Of a stretch of 64,000 nt of DNA, positions 25,231-35,256 are shown in pieces. Origin of the DNA: JBMYRH01 sp049602155 (GTDB lineage: Bacteria; Myxococcota_A; UBA9042; PHBI01; JBMYRH01); the NCBI GenBank assembly GCA_049602155.1, contig JBMYRH010000017.1, positions 1-64,000 of the forward strand, in the 5' to 3' direction. The translations under genes and the position numbers were made by a program. Every line of letters begins with the position of its first letter. Within the stretch, counting starts at the first letter, position 1. Under the pieces are notes generated by a model, which ran no database searches, had not been told where the DNA came from, and saw nothing but the letters and a program-made list of their open reading frames with translations.

Positions 25231-26166
25231 CTAATCGTCGCAGCTGTCCGTGACGATGTAGTCACTCCCCACCTCGACCGTGACCACGATCACCGTGTCG
25301 GCTTTGACCTCTGTGCTGAGCGCGCCCCACGCGGCCTCGACGGTCTCGGCCCACGCCGGGTGCAAGGTCCAGACGTGCACCAAAGAGGCATCCCATGCGT
25401 CCGCCAGGGAGACGTTAGCGCGGGCCTCAGCGATGCCCTCCAGCTTCTTCTCCAGGAGGTCCGTCGCGTCTTCGAGGGTGTAGACATCGATGGTGGGGCC
25501 CTTGTAAGCGCGCGTCACAGAGACCCCCGTGGTCACCCCACCAATTTCGACCAGGTAGTCCGCGATCTTCCCCTCCGTGTCATAGACCATCTCGGTCTCG
25601 GTCTTCAGGACGCTCGCCTCTTCGCAGTCCATGAGCAACTGCATGCTCATCACCTCGGTGCAGCGGCTGCTACCGCCGGCGTTGGGCTCCTCGTAGCGCT
25701 TGAGCGTCTGCCCGCTGAGGCCGTCGATGTCGAAGTCCTCCGCATCGTCGAAGGTGTAGGTCGTCTGCAGTACACCGGCGGCGCCAGCTTGCACCGCGGC
25801 AGTGACCTCGCCGCACGCACCCGTGATGAGGCCCCACGCGGTCTCTGTGCCCTGCAATGGCGCGGCCGTATCCGAGACGCTCGAACCGTCGCTAGGGCCC
25901 AAGGTCTCAGCCTCTTCGTCGGTCGCGTCGTCAGCCTCTGTGACGACCTCAGCGTGCTCCTCCACCTCCATCGGCTCCGGGGCGTCCGGAGTGAGCACCT
26001 CGGACGAGGCGTCCGTCGAGGTCACATCGGGCGGCCCCTGGGCGTCCTCAGCCCCGCCCTCCGCCGTGACATCGGCGACCTCGGTGTGCGCCTCCGTCGT
26101 AGCCTCTCCGCAGGCCAACAATGCTCCCGTCAGGCCAAGCAACACTAAGAGCTTTAGAGCGGACAT
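25231..26166 (-). CDS. Lipoprotein with acidic stalk, unknown function
   Basis: ATG 26166 has GGAGG 5 nt upstream. The 311 residues start with a clear lipoprotein signal (LLAC, Cys19), then an Asp/Glu/Thr/Ala-rich stalk (about 20-105) and a roughly 200-residue mixed domain with three internal Cys and a C-terminal Cys (DSCDD). I recognise no family. It lies 51 nt downstream of the DUF1552 gene and 38 nt upstream of the PhoD-like gene, all same strand, so co-transcription is likely. Confidence 0.75.
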   Translation of the reverse strand: MSALKLLVLLGLTGALLACGEATTEAHTEVADVTAEGGAEDAQGPPDVTSTDASSEVLTPDAPEPMEVEEHAEVVTEADDATDEEAETLGPSDGSSVSDTAAPLQGTETAWGLITGACGEVTAAVQAGAAGVLQTTYTFDDAEDFDIDGLSGQTLKRYEEPNAGGSSRCTEVMSMQLLMDCEEASVLKTETEMVYDTEGKIADYLVEIGGVTTGVSVTRAYKGPTIDVYTLEDATDLLEKKLEGIAEARANVSLADAWDASLVHVWTLHPAWAETVEAAWGALSTEVKADTVIVVTVEVGSDYIVTDSCDD

Positions 26167-26192
26167 GGGTGCCTCCGAGGACAGTCGTTATC

Positions 26193-26213
26193 GCCAGGGC
26201 ATATGGCCCTGGC
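26193..26213 (-). promoter_or_regulatory. Perfect 8-bp hairpin between DUF1552 gene and next operon gene
   Basis: GCCAGGGC / GCCCTGGC with a 5-nt loop sits 4 nt after the DUF1552 stop and 26 nt before the next start. Without a T-tract it is more likely an mRNA processing or stability element setting different expression levels within the operon than a full terminator. Confidence 0.45.
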
Positions 26214-26217
26214 CGCG

Positions 26218-27549
26218 TCAGACGATGATCTCGCTGATCGGTGATGAGACGGCCATGGATCCAGCCCCCCAGGTCGCCACCGGGTCCCCGCTCAAGTGCT
26301 GCATCGTCAGCCCGACCCGCGTGATGGGGTCACCGTTACCGCGCACGTGCAAGCCGGTCTTCATCTTGCCCCCCGCGCGCCCCGCCGTCATCACCGGCAA
26401 CCCGCGGATGTCGTGAGTTTGGGCGAAGGAGGAGTCCGAGTGCGCCATCACCAGGCAGTTGTCCAAGAGCGTGCCGTCCCCCTCGGGGACCGCCGCCAAC
26501 TTCTGCACAAAGCTGGCCCAGGCCTGCATCGACGCCTCGATAAAGGGCAGGACTGTGGGCTGATATCCCAGCTCTGCGTCGATGATCTCGTTGTGGGTCA
26601 AGTCGTGATGCGTGGCGTTGCTGCCCGCCATGCGCAGCTCGCTCAACCCCCACGAGAAGATGACGTTGGCGACGCGCGTCTGGTCGCAGGCGAGGGCCAT
26701 CGTGAGCAGATCGGTCAGCACATCGTGGTTCGCTGTCACCGTCTCCACGTCGGCGCCATCTTTGCCGCTGCCCGGCTTCTCGGGCTTGCTGCAGGACGCC
26801 AAATCAGGCGGGTCGCTGAGCATGAAATCAAGGCGCTTCTCAAGCTCGCGCACGCTGGTCAGGTACTGGTCCAAGCGCGCCTTATCGTGGCTGCCGAGGG
26901 TGGCGTTGAGGCGCGCGGTGTCGTCCATCACGGCGCTCAAGACGCTCTGCCTCAACATCACCCGAGGATCGGGCTCGGACGGCGCGGCATCCGGGTCGAC
27001 AAACTCAGGCCCAAAGAGCCGCTCGTAGAGCGCGAGTGGGGACACCTCGGACTGATTCTGAACGTTCGCATCCAAGCGACTGTAGGAATGCGTACGGACA
27101 CCGTCCGCCGAGATCTCCAGTGAGCGAAAGCGGGTCGCGTTCCCAAGCTTCGCAGCGATGAGCGTGTCGAGAGAGGCCGCCGGCCACTCATCCTCAATGC
27201 CGTGGGCGATCCCGGTCAGGGTCGCCGCGACCCCCGTGTGGTGAGGGATGTTCCCCACACCATCGAGCATCGCATCAAAGCCACTGAGGACGTTCAAATG
27301 CGAGCGAATCGGTGCCAAGGCCGCCATCTCTGTGGAGAGCTCAAAGTCCGCGCCGTCGGTTTGCGGTACCCAACGGGCGGGGTTCACACCACAGCCCCAG
27401 AACCACGTCAGAAAGCGAGTCGGCATCACGACGCCAGTGTCGGCCAGCGCGCGGCCCCGGCTGTCGAGGAAGATGTCGAGGAGCGGCAAAGACGCCGTGA
27501 CCGCTGCGCCCTGAAACATCCCGCGTAAAAATCGCCGTCGTGAGATCAT
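26218..27549 (-). CDS. DUF1552 family protein, Tat-exported
   Basis: ATG 27549 has AGGAGG 7 nt upstream and starts MISRRRFLRG, a twin-arginine signal. 443 residues cover the whole DUF1552 domain: TWFWGCGVNPARW, LNVLSGFDAML, ATLTGI, LDQYLTSVRELEKRL and the C-terminal DNCLVMAHSDSS. DUF1552 proteins resemble the sulfatase/DUF1501 superfamily and are almost always encoded next to DUF1592/DUF1588/DUF1585 proteins, as here; the biochemical role is unknown. Its start codon overlaps the stop of the upstream DUF1592-type gene (ATGA), so translation is probably coupled. Confidence 0.9.
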   Translation of the reverse strand: MISRRRFLRGMFQGAAVTASLPLLDIFLDSRGRALADTGVVMPTRFLTWFWGCGVNPARWVPQTDGADFELSTEMAALAPIRSHLNVLSGFDAMLDGVGNIPHHTGVAATLTGIAHGIEDEWPAASLDTLIAAKLGNATRFRSLEISADGVRTHSYSRLDANVQNQSEVSPLALYERLFGPEFVDPDAAPSEPDPRVMLRQSVLSAVMDDTARLNATLGSHDKARLDQYLTSVRELEKRLDFMLSDPPDLASCSKPEKPGSGKDGADVETVTANHDVLTDLLTMALACDQTRVANVIFSWGLSELRMAGSNATHHDLTHNEIIDAELGYQPTVLPFIEASMQAWASFVQKLAAVPEGDGTLLDNCLVMAHSDSSFAQTHDIRGLPVMTAGRAGGKMKTGLHVRGNGDPITRVGLTMQHLSGDPVATWGAGSMAVSSPISEIIV

Positions 27550-29201
27550 GGCGACACCTCCTGAGGCCCGGTCGTCCATCGCACTGCGGGGCTCCCGAGG
27601 ATGGCGGACATCAGCACGGGGAGGCTGTAGTTCGCGTCCACGAACACCTCCTCGAGGCGCGCGATCTCCGCCGTCTCTTCATCGGTCGCGTCGCGGCCAA
27701 CCACGCTCTTGTAGACATGGCTGACCATGCAGGCCGCGAGCCCTGGGTGACCGCTCAACGCGTCACCAAGCCCGATAGCGTCCGGATACTCCACGCCGTC
27801 CAGCTGACCCGAGGGATCGATGACTGCGCCGTTCTCCAGCGTCCGGAAGGCGCCGATCGCATCGAACTGCTCCAGCGCCAACCCAATGGGGTCGGTCATG
27901 CTATGGCAGCCGGCGCACGCCGGCGCGCTCATGTGCATCTCGACCTTGTCTCGCAGGGTCGGGAGCTCTTCGCTGGGCTGCTCCACGAGTGAGAAGTCCA
28001 CGTCACCGGGCGGTGGGGGGATGTGCTGGCACAGGAATGCGGCGCGCACGAACTCCCCTCGCAAGGTCGGCGAGCTGCGCCCTGGATGCGCGTAAAGCGC
28101 GAGCAGGCTCGCGTGAGTCAGGAGCCCGGCGCGGGGGCTCTCCTCATCAAACTCATAGGGTTGGAAGTCCTCGGAGACCTCGGCCGGCACGCCGTAGAGG
28201 GTCGCGAGCTGGCGGGTTAAGAACGTCCGCTTGGACGTAAACAAGTCACGATAGTCGCGGCCAGAGGTGATGTGATCCGCGATGGTCAGGAGCGTCTGCT
28301 CGCGGGCGTCCGCGATGAGGCCGCCATTGTAGGCCGGGAAGAGCGCACCGTCTTTTCGGAAGCCGTCATCAAGCTGGTCAAACGCCAGGACGTCGCTGAA
28401 GAGGGCGCGCACGCCGTCGACGAGGCGGTCGGAGGCGAGCATCCGCGTGATCTGCTCGGTGAGCCCCTCGGGGGTGAGCAGCGCCCCGGACGCCGCAGCG
28501 TCGAGCAAGGGCTGATCCGGGGACGAGTTCCACAGGGTGTAACTCAGCCGTGACGCGATGGCGTCGGCGCTGAGCTGAGGTGCCCCGTGCTCATCAAACC
28601 CAATCGTAGGCACCCTGAAGAGGAAATTTGGGCTGGTGAGCAAGCTCGCCAGTGCGAATTCCAAGCCGCCGTAGAAGTCCTCTAGGGTCGTCGCTGCGTC
28701 CGCGGCGATCGTCACCCGCGAGGCGACCTCTTCGTCGGTCAAGGCCCGGCGGAACAAGCGATGCCCGACAGCGCGCACAAAGGCGTCTGCACAGGCGTCA
28801 TCTGCGGCCGCGGGATCCGATGGGGTGCAGGGCACGTTGGCGTCACGGTGGTCGACGTCGAGCGCCTGGGTCGCGACCCGGTAGGCCATCGCCTCGTACT
28901 GCTCAAGGCCAAGCGGCGTGACGGTCACGTGGGTCGTCCCGACAGCGAGCAGGCCGTCGCGGCGCAGGTCCGGCTCGAGCTGGCCGGCGATCTCCAGGTC
29001 AGCCCCCAGCGCATCGCGCACGCTCTGCCGATACTGAGACTGGGTGAGCCGACGCATGGCAACGGGTCCCGAAGAGATGCCCTGCGCCTCGAGGAGCTCG
29101 AGGGGCGTGGGGGCCACTAGCCCCCCGTCATCGATCTTCTGTGGCTCTGCACAGCCGGCGAGCGCCGCGACCAAGGCCAGACCGAGCATGCGTGTCTTCA
29201 T
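27546..29201 (-). CDS. DUF1592/DUF1588/DUF1585 lipoprotein with a CxxCH motif
   Basis: ATG 29201 follows GGAGG and opens a lipoprotein signal (LAGC, Cys17); the upstream in-frame extension is arginine-rich and antisense-like. 551 residues carry in order DUF1587 (RRLTQSQYRQSVRDALG), DUF1595 (HRLFRRALTDEE), DUF1592 (LSYTLWNSSPDQPLLDAA), DUF1588 (RAGLLTHASLLALYAHP, then CAGCHSMTDPIG) and DUF1585 (the closing 80 residues). The CAGCH motif is a classic c-type haem site. The family is frequent in Planctomycetes and Myxococcota and is always paired with DUF1552. It overlaps both neighbours by 4 nt (ATGA). Confidence 0.92.
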   Translation of the reverse strand: MKTRMLGLALVAALAGCAEPQKIDDGGLVAPTPLELLEAQGISSGPVAMRRLTQSQYRQSVRDALGADLEIAGQLEPDLRRDGLLAVGTTHVTVTPLGLEQYEAMAYRVATQALDVDHRDANVPCTPSDPAAADDACADAFVRAVGHRLFRRALTDEEVASRVTIAADAATTLEDFYGGLEFALASLLTSPNFLFRVPTIGFDEHGAPQLSADAIASRLSYTLWNSSPDQPLLDAAASGALLTPEGLTEQITRMLASDRLVDGVRALFSDVLAFDQLDDGFRKDGALFPAYNGGLIADAREQTLLTIADHITSGRDYRDLFTSKRTFLTRQLATLYGVPAEVSEDFQPYEFDEESPRAGLLTHASLLALYAHPGRSSPTLRGEFVRAAFLCQHIPPPPGDVDFSLVEQPSEELPTLRDKVEMHMSAPACAGCHSMTDPIGLALEQFDAIGAFRTLENGAVIDPSGQLDGVEYPDAIGLGDALSGHPGLAACMVSHVYKSVVGRDATDEETAEIARLEEVFVDANYSLPVLMSAILGSPAVRWTTGPQEVSP

Positions 29202-30148
29202 CGTGCCCCCTCCTCGCTCAAGAGGAACGCCGGCAGCGCAGTGAACCGGAAGGCCGCGGAGAGCGAATGACACATGCCGCTTTCGTCTCGTGTGCCGTCC
29301 GCGTGCTCTGTCAGGACCGCCTCGAATTCTTCGCGTGTGTAGCCGAGCGCTAAAAGATGCGCCGAGGTCGACGCGAGGATCTCGACGATGCTCTCCGTTG
29401 ACCAGTAGCCCTGAATCACGCCGTGCGCGCTCCCGTCCTCGGCGACAACGACCCGCACATACGCGTCGGTCAAGAAGAGGTCGGCCTCGACGATCTGAAT
29501 GTTCAACCGCAGTCGGACATCGCCCGGCCCGGCGATATAGGCACCGTCGACCCACTCCGGGGCCCCCAAGTCAGCGTGATACGCCGTGTCGTTGAAAGGG
29601 CGGAAAGAGCTCAAGGGCAGCACCTCGCCATCGTTGCCCGTCAGCGGTGCGTCCTCGGCGATGATGAGCTGGACCGCGTCATCATCGGCTGTGATGACGA
29701 GGGTCATCGAGCCGTCCTTGGCGGAGTTGCTGATGATCTGATCCGCGATGCCCCCAGGCAACAGGCTCTCGAAGGTCGAAGTGACCCGCAGGAACTGGTG
29801 ATCGATGCCCACTGCGCCATCCGCAGCGCTAAAGTCCCCGTGACCGCACGTCCCAGCGAGGGGCTCTTCGCCCTCCAGGCTTCGTTGCGCATCGATGTCC
29901 ATCGCGTTCACAGCGCCTTCCTCGTCGCTGTAGAGGAACCCGAAAGAGTCGACCACCCAGGCCGGCTTGGCGCTCGGCGGCACAAAGTCCGCCGCAGGCT
30001 CTCGCGTCATCGAGACCGGCTCCAAGGCCGCCACTTGGTCAAGGGTGAGCGCGACCGGCGATTCGACCACCTCCTGGGTGTCGGAGGCGTCGCAACCCAG
30101 CCACAATAGCGCAGCGAGTATCGGCAACAGGTAGGTCACAGGCGGCAT
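29198..30148 (-). CDS. Lipoprotein, first gene of the DUF1592-DUF1552 operon
   Basis: ATG 30148 opens a 316-residue protein with a signal ending in LGC; no strong Shine-Dalgarno is visible. The rest is mixed alpha/beta with a few Cys and no family I recognise. Its stop overlaps the start of the DUF1592-type gene (ATGA), so the product is probably a stoichiometric partner of the DUF1592/DUF1552 pair in the periplasm. Confidence 0.75.
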   Translation of the reverse strand: MPPVTYLLPILAALLWLGCDASDTQEVVESPVALTLDQVAALEPVSMTREPAADFVPPSAKPAWVVDSFGFLYSDEEGAVNAMDIDAQRSLEGEEPLAGTCGHGDFSAADGAVGIDHQFLRVTSTFESLLPGGIADQIISNSAKDGSMTLVITADDDAVQLIIAEDAPLTGNDGEVLPLSSFRPFNDTAYHADLGAPEWVDGAYIAGPGDVRLRLNIQIVEADLFLTDAYVRVVVAEDGSAHGVIQGYWSTESIVEILASTSAHLLALGYTREEFEAVLTEHADGTRDESGMCHSLSAAFRFTALPAFLLSEEGAR

Positions 30149-30381
30149 CCTAGCAAGATTGCCGGCGTTGGCGAACCCCACCTCGGGCACGGCTACCTCT
30201 GACGATCACCCCCATCACCCGGCGTCGCCGCCTGGGTTCCCCCATCACCCCGTCACCCTGAGCGCTGCGGCCGGTGATGATGCATCAACCGAGAAAGTGG
30301 CTAACTCATGCAAGTCTTCATTGAACCCACCCAGCGTGCGGGATAGCGTCACCCTGGGCATTTCAACACATCGGGGGATAC

Positions 30382-33300
30382 GTGCAGACTTCACGTCGCC
30401 ATCCTTTCACTCTTCCAGTGGTTTCATTTCTCGCTGCGATGCTGACAAGCACACTCGCGATCGGCTGCGCCAGTGAAGCCGGCGAGACCGACTCGCGCAG
30501 CAGCGGCTCCGCGTGCGTCGCAGGCGCTGAGTGCGAATCAAACCTCTGCTACGAGTCGGTGTGCCTTGAGCCCTCGAGCGACGACGACAACGATGGGCTG
30601 ATTAACGCGATCGAAGCGCAGCTCGGTACGTCCGCCCAGATGGCTGACAGTGACAATGATGGGAGCCCCGACCCCTTCGAGATCGGTGACAACATCTTGG
30701 CACCGCTCGATGAAGACCAAGACGGTCGCATCGACGCGCTCGAGTCCAACACGGTCGACAGCGGTGACCTTGACTGTCTGGTCGATCAAGAAGACGCAGA
30801 GGACGAGATCGTGGCAGAGGAGACGGTCTCGCTCTACGACGCGGCGTGTTGCTGCGGCGGATCCTGCTCGGAGCTTGGGATCCTCATCGACGAGAGTGCG
30901 ACCGAATGTGACCCCGAGACGGGTGTCTTGACCTGCGTCACCGACGAGCCGGACAGCGACGGTGACGGCATCAAAGACGGCTGTGACTGGTGCCCACAAT
31001 TCGCCCCCGGAGAGGATGACAAAGACGGCGACAGTGTGTGCGACGAGTTCGATAACTGCCCAGGGATCTCTAACCCCGCGGACCAAACACTCGTTCAGCC
31101 CGACAAAGACGGTGACCTGATCGGCGACGCCTGCGATCCCTGCCCCTCGATGGAGAACGACAGCGACGGTGACGGCGTCTTGGGCTGTTGGCCCAACGCG
31201 TGCGAGCCCGGCTCCTCGGCCGACTGCGTGAAAGACAACTGCCCCGAGGCCTACAACCCCGACCAGAGTGACATGGACAGCGATGGCGAAGGCGACGCCT
31301 GCGACACCGATGTCGACGGGGACGGGGAGGCAAACGACAGCGACGCCGACGATGACAATGACGGCATCGACGACACGACCGACAACTGCCCATTTCACGC
31401 CAACCCCGATCAAGCCAACGCCGACGGCGACGACCTCGGGGACGCCTGTGATCCTTGTCCGGACCAAGTCGAGGACGACAGCGATGGCGACCCGATCCCC
31501 ATCTGCGACGACCCCTGCCCCAGCATGGCCGAGTACTTCGATGGCGATAACAAGCCCGTGTGCGAGGACAATTGCCCAGCAGTCTCAAACCCCAGCCAAC
31601 TCGACAATGACAACGACGGACTCGGTGACGCCTGTGACCCAGAGCCCTTCTCCGCTGATAGCGATCTGGACGGGGTCCCCAATGGTGAAGACGCTTGCCC
31701 CGAGGGGGCGACCGGCTGGCTCGCCACCGACGGTCAAGACCTCGACCTCGATGGCTGTCGTGATGACGAAGATGACGACATCGACGGCGACGGTGTCCTC
31801 AACTTTGAAGACAGCTGCGAGGCGGGAGAGACTGGGTGGCTCTCGGACGCCACGACCGACCTCGATGGTGACGGCTGTAAGGACGACGGCGCGACCGCAG
31901 AGGCCGCTGGAGAGGACCTCGATGACGACAACGATGGCCTCGCAGACAGCGACGACGAGTGCCCCCAAGGGGAGCTCGACTGGGACCAGGAGGGCGCTGG
32001 CGAGGACCACGACCAAGACGGCTGCAAAGACGCCACCGAAGACAATGACGACGACGGCGATGGGCTGAGCGACGGGGACGATGAGTGCCCCCAAGGGGAG
32101 ACCGGCTGGGCTCAGGAGAGCGAGGACGCCGACCATGACCAAGACGGCTGCCAGGACGCCACCGAGGACATCGATGACGACAACGACGGCCTCGTAGACA
32201 GCGACGACGACTGCCCAGCGGGGGAAATCGGCTGGGAGCATGACAGCGATGAGGACCTCGATAAGGACGGCTGCCAAGACGCTACCGAGGACAATGACGA
32301 CGACGGTGATGGCATCGAGGATTCGGTCGATAGCTGCCCGGAAGGTGCGACCAACTGGAGCCCTGACAGCACCACAGACTACGACGAGGATGGCTGCAAA
32401 GACGACGTCGAAGACGACGATGAATGCCCCATTGGCTTCACCGGCGCGGGCTGCACGATCAACATCGACGACTGCGTCGACGCACCCTGCATGAACGAGG
32501 GCGCCTGCATCGACGGCGTCGACAGCTTCACCTGCGAGTGCGCCCCAGGCTATGACGGCGACACCTGTGAGGTCGACATCGACGACTGCGCAGACGCACC
32601 CTGCCTCAACGAGGGCATATGCGTCGACGGCGTCAACACCTTCGCCTGTGAGTGTGCCGCCGGATACGACGGCGACACCTGCGACAACGACATCGATGAC
32701 TGCGCTGATACGCCCTGCATGAACGAGGGCGCCTGCATCGACGGCGTCGACAGCTTCACCTGCGAGTGCGCCCCAGGCTATGACGGCGACACCTGTGAGG
32801 TCGACATCGACGACTGCGCAGACGCACCCTGCCTCAACGAGGGCATATGCGTCGACGGCGTCAACACCTTCGCCTGTGAGTGTGCCGCCGGATACGACGG
32901 CGACACCTGCGACAACGACATCGATGACTGCGCTGATACGCCCTGCATGAACGAGGGCGCCTGCATCGACGGCGTCGACAGCTTCACCTGCGAGTGTGCC
33001 GCCGGATACGACGGCGACACCTGCGACAACGACATCGATGACTGTGTCGATTCACCGTGCCTCAACGAGGGCCTATGCGTCGACGCCGTCAATGGCTTCG
33101 CCTGCGAGTGCGCACCGGGCTATGACGGCGACACCTGTGAGGTCGACATCGATGACTGTATCGATTCACCGTGCCTTAACGAGGGCCTATGCGTCGACGC
33201 CGTCAACGGCTTCACCTGCGAGTGCGCACCGGGCTACGACGGCGACACCTGCGAGGCCGACATCGATGAATGTGAGGAGGAGACCGCCGGCTGCGGCTCA

Positions 33301-35220
33301 CACAGCGTGTGCGAGAACACCTTTGGAGGGTTTGAGTGTCCTTGTGTGCCGGGCTACGCCTTGGGAGCCGAGGTCTGCCTTGAGGACAAGGTGGAATGCG
33401 AGGTCCCGGCTTGCGCCGATGCGGTCAAAGCCCTCGACCCCGTGTGTAACGAAAGCTGGGATCAATGGTGCATCCTGTGCGCAGCTGGTCAGGAGGGCTA
33501 CGAAGGGCTGGACTGCTCAAGCACAGTGACCTCTTGCGGCGTCTGTAACGACATCGACGAATGTACAGGTGCTCCGTGCTTAAACGGCGGGACGTGCGTC
33601 AACGGAGAGGATGCCTTCAGCTGCGAGTGTGCCCCCGGCTACGACGGCGACACCTGCCAAAACAACATAGACGATTGCGCCGATGCGCCGTGCCTGAACG
33701 GAGGAACCTGCACCGATGGCGTGGCGAGCTTCACCTGCGAGTGCACCACGGGCTACGGCGGCGAGACCTGCGACACCTGCGCCGTGGGCTACGCGCTGGG
33801 CTCCGAGGTGTGCGTGACCCCCAGTGACAATGACGGCGGGGAATACGAGGGCGATGAGGGGAGCTCCTCGTACTCGTGTGACGTACCCGCGTGCTGGCAA
33901 GCGGTCGCGGTGTTTGATGACTGGTGTAGTGCAAGCAACTGGGACGACCTCTGCGCATCCTGTGCGGCGGGCGTTTCAGGTTACGAAGATGTGGATTGCT
34001 CGAGCACTGTGAGCAGCTGTGGTGTCTGCAACGACATCGACGAGTGCGCCAGCGCCCCCTGCTCGGACAACGCCAGCTGCGAGAACACCGCCGGCGGCTT
34101 TGAGTGCACGTGCGACCCGGGCTTCACCGGCGACGGCCTGAGCTGCGGCCCCGACGCCTTGTCTCTCGCGGGGATCATCGACATCGCCCTCGCTGGATTC
34201 ACCGGCAAGGCGATCCACCTCGTCGCGCTCGAAGACATCGCCGACCTGAGCATCTATGGCCTCGGCGTGGCCAATAACGGTGGCGGAAGTGATGGCGAGG
34301 AGTTTGAGCTCCCTCAGCTCCAAGCGAGCGCCGGGGATGACATCCTCATCGTGCGTGACGAGGCAGCGCTTGAGACCTACTTCGACAACTGCTTCGGTGC
34401 CTTTGACCGCGTCATCGTCGGAAACGGCGCCATCGAGCAGAACGGCAACGACGCCATCGAGCTCTTCAAAGACGGGGCGGTCATCGAGACCTTCGGGGAC
34501 GTCAACGTCGACGGCCAAGGGCAGGCCTGGGACTACGAAGACGCGTGGGCCTTTAAGACGTTCGCGTGCACGGAGCCCATCAGCGTCGTCGACGTCGACC
34601 AAAACGCCGCAGGTCATACCCTGGCCGCCAACGGCCCCCTTTGGTACCAGAGCTTCACCGCGACGCAAGACGGGGTCTTCGAGTCCTTCACCTTGGACAC
34701 CACCAGCCAGACGACGAACAGCGCCACCGTGGTGATCCGCGAGGGCACCGACGACACTGGCACCCCGCTCTACACGTCATCGGCCCAGTGGTCGTTCGGT
34801 GCGAACGGCGCGGGCGAGACGACCTACACGCTGAGCAGTTCTGTGACGCTCACTGCAGGACAACAGTACGCGATTCAGCTCGTCGACTTCTCGAACGACA
34901 ATGATAACGGCGGCTGCGATGAGGGGTTGCCTGAGGGTGTCTCTTGTTTGGGCGGGTTCCGCATCCAGAAAGGCAACATCTACAACGGCGGTCAATTCTA
35001 CCGTTCGGGCGCCGGCGCCTACGGAGACCTCATCTTTGAGGTTGTCCTGAAGGTCACCAACGCACCTTGCCAGCCAGGGAGCCCAATGGCCTGCGGCGAG
35101 CAGCCCGGGCTTTGCACCTACGACCCTGCCGACGCCGATTGGATCTATGGCGGCGCCTACTGCACTGCAGAGACGACGAGCACCTATGGGAGCGCCTGCA
35201 TCTACCCGATCTGCCAATAG
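30382..35220 (+). CDS. Large adhesin-like lipoprotein with TSP type-3 and EGF-like repeats
   Basis: GTG 30382 follows a GGGGG stretch. The 1,612 residues begin with a signal ending in IGC, then thrombospondin type-3 calcium-binding repeats with DxDxDGxxD spacing (about 60-690, many DDDNDGL and DNCP units); EGF-like domains of calcium-binding type (about 690-970 and 1055-1260), each with CxNxGxCxDGxxxFxCxCxxGYxG; two Cys modules (CEVPACADAVKAL... and CDVPACWQAVAVF...) that are paralogues; a lamin-tail-like domain (about 1255-1395, AIELFKDGAVIETFGD); and a final beta-sandwich. Probably a Ca-stiffened surface rod for adhesion. The gene diverges from the DUF operon; the 230-nt gap holds no clear consensus promoter. 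Confidence 0.88.
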   Translation: MQTSRRHPFTLPVVSFLAAMLTSTLAIGCASEAGETDSRSSGSACVAGAECESNLCYESVCLEPSSDDDNDGLINAIEAQLGTSAQMADSDNDGSPDPFEIGDNILAPLDEDQDGRIDALESNTVDSGDLDCLVDQEDAEDEIVAEETVSLYDAACCCGGSCSELGILIDESATECDPETGVLTCVTDEPDSDGDGIKDGCDWCPQFAPGEDDKDGDSVCDEFDNCPGISNPADQTLVQPDKDGDLIGDACDPCPSMENDSDGDGVLGCWPNACEPGSSADCVKDNCPEAYNPDQSDMDSDGEGDACDTDVDGDGEANDSDADDDNDGIDDTTDNCPFHANPDQANADGDDLGDACDPCPDQVEDDSDGDPIPICDDPCPSMAEYFDGDNKPVCEDNCPAVSNPSQLDNDNDGLGDACDPEPFSADSDLDGVPNGEDACPEGATGWLATDGQDLDLDGCRDDEDDDIDGDGVLNFEDSCEAGETGWLSDATTDLDGDGCKDDGATAEAAGEDLDDDNDGLADSDDECPQGELDWDQEGAGEDHDQDGCKDATEDNDDDGDGLSDGDDECPQGETGWAQESEDADHDQDGCQDATEDIDDDNDGLVDSDDDCPAGEIGWEHDSDEDLDKDGCQDATEDNDDDGDGIEDSVDSCPEGATNWSPDSTTDYDEDGCKDDVEDDDECPIGFTGAGCTINIDDCVDAPCMNEGACIDGVDSFTCECAPGYDGDTCEVDIDDCADAPCLNEGICVDGVNTFACECAAGYDGDTCDNDIDDCADTPCMNEGACIDGVDSFTCECAPGYDGDTCEVDIDDCADAPCLNEGICVDGVNTFACECAAGYDGDTCDNDIDDCADTPCMNEGACIDGVDSFTCECAAGYDGDTCDNDIDDCVDSPCLNEGLCVDAVNGFACECAPGYDGDTCEVDIDDCIDSPCLNEGLCVDAVNGFTCECAPGYDGDTCEADIDECEEETAGCGSHSVCENTFGGFECPCVPGYALGAEVCLEDKVECEVPACADAVKALDPVCNESWDQWCILCAAGQEGYEGLDCSSTVTSCGVCNDIDECTGAPCLNGGTCVNGEDAFSCECAPGYDGDTCQNNIDDCADAPCLNGGTCTDGVASFTCECTTGYGGETCDTCAVGYALGSEVCVTPSDNDGGEYEGDEGSSSYSCDVPACWQAVAVFDDWCSASNWDDLCASCAAGVSGYEDVDCSSTVSSCGVCNDIDECASAPCSDNASCENTAGGFECTCDPGFTGDGLSCGPDALSLAGIIDIALAGFTGKAIHLVALEDIADLSIYGLGVANNGGGSDGEEFELPQLQASAGDDILIVRDEAALETYFDNCFGAFDRVIVGNGAIEQNGNDAIELFKDGAVIETFGDVNVDGQGQAWDYEDAWAFKTFACTEPISVVDVDQNAAGHTLAANGPLWYQSFTATQDGVFESFTLDTTSQTTNSATVVIREGTDDTGTPLYTSSAQWSFGANGAGETTYTLSSSVTLTAGQQYAIQLVDFSNDNDNGGCDEGLPEGVSCLGGFRIQKGNIYNGGQFYRSGAGAYGDLIFEVVLKVTNAPCQPGSPMACGEQPGLCTYDPADADWIYGGAYCTAETTSTYGSACIYPICQ
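32491..33000 (+). repeat. 228-nt near-identical tandem repeat (pairs of EGF domains)
   Basis: The same sequence starts at 32491, 32719 and 32947, a period of 228 nt (76 codons, two EGF domains). Copies one and two look essentially identical, including synonymous sites, and the third diverges after about 50 nt. This implies recent duplication. Confidence 0.9.
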
Positions 35221-35256
35221 CTCAAGGGGCCTGAGGGCCGATACACGCCGCTGGAC

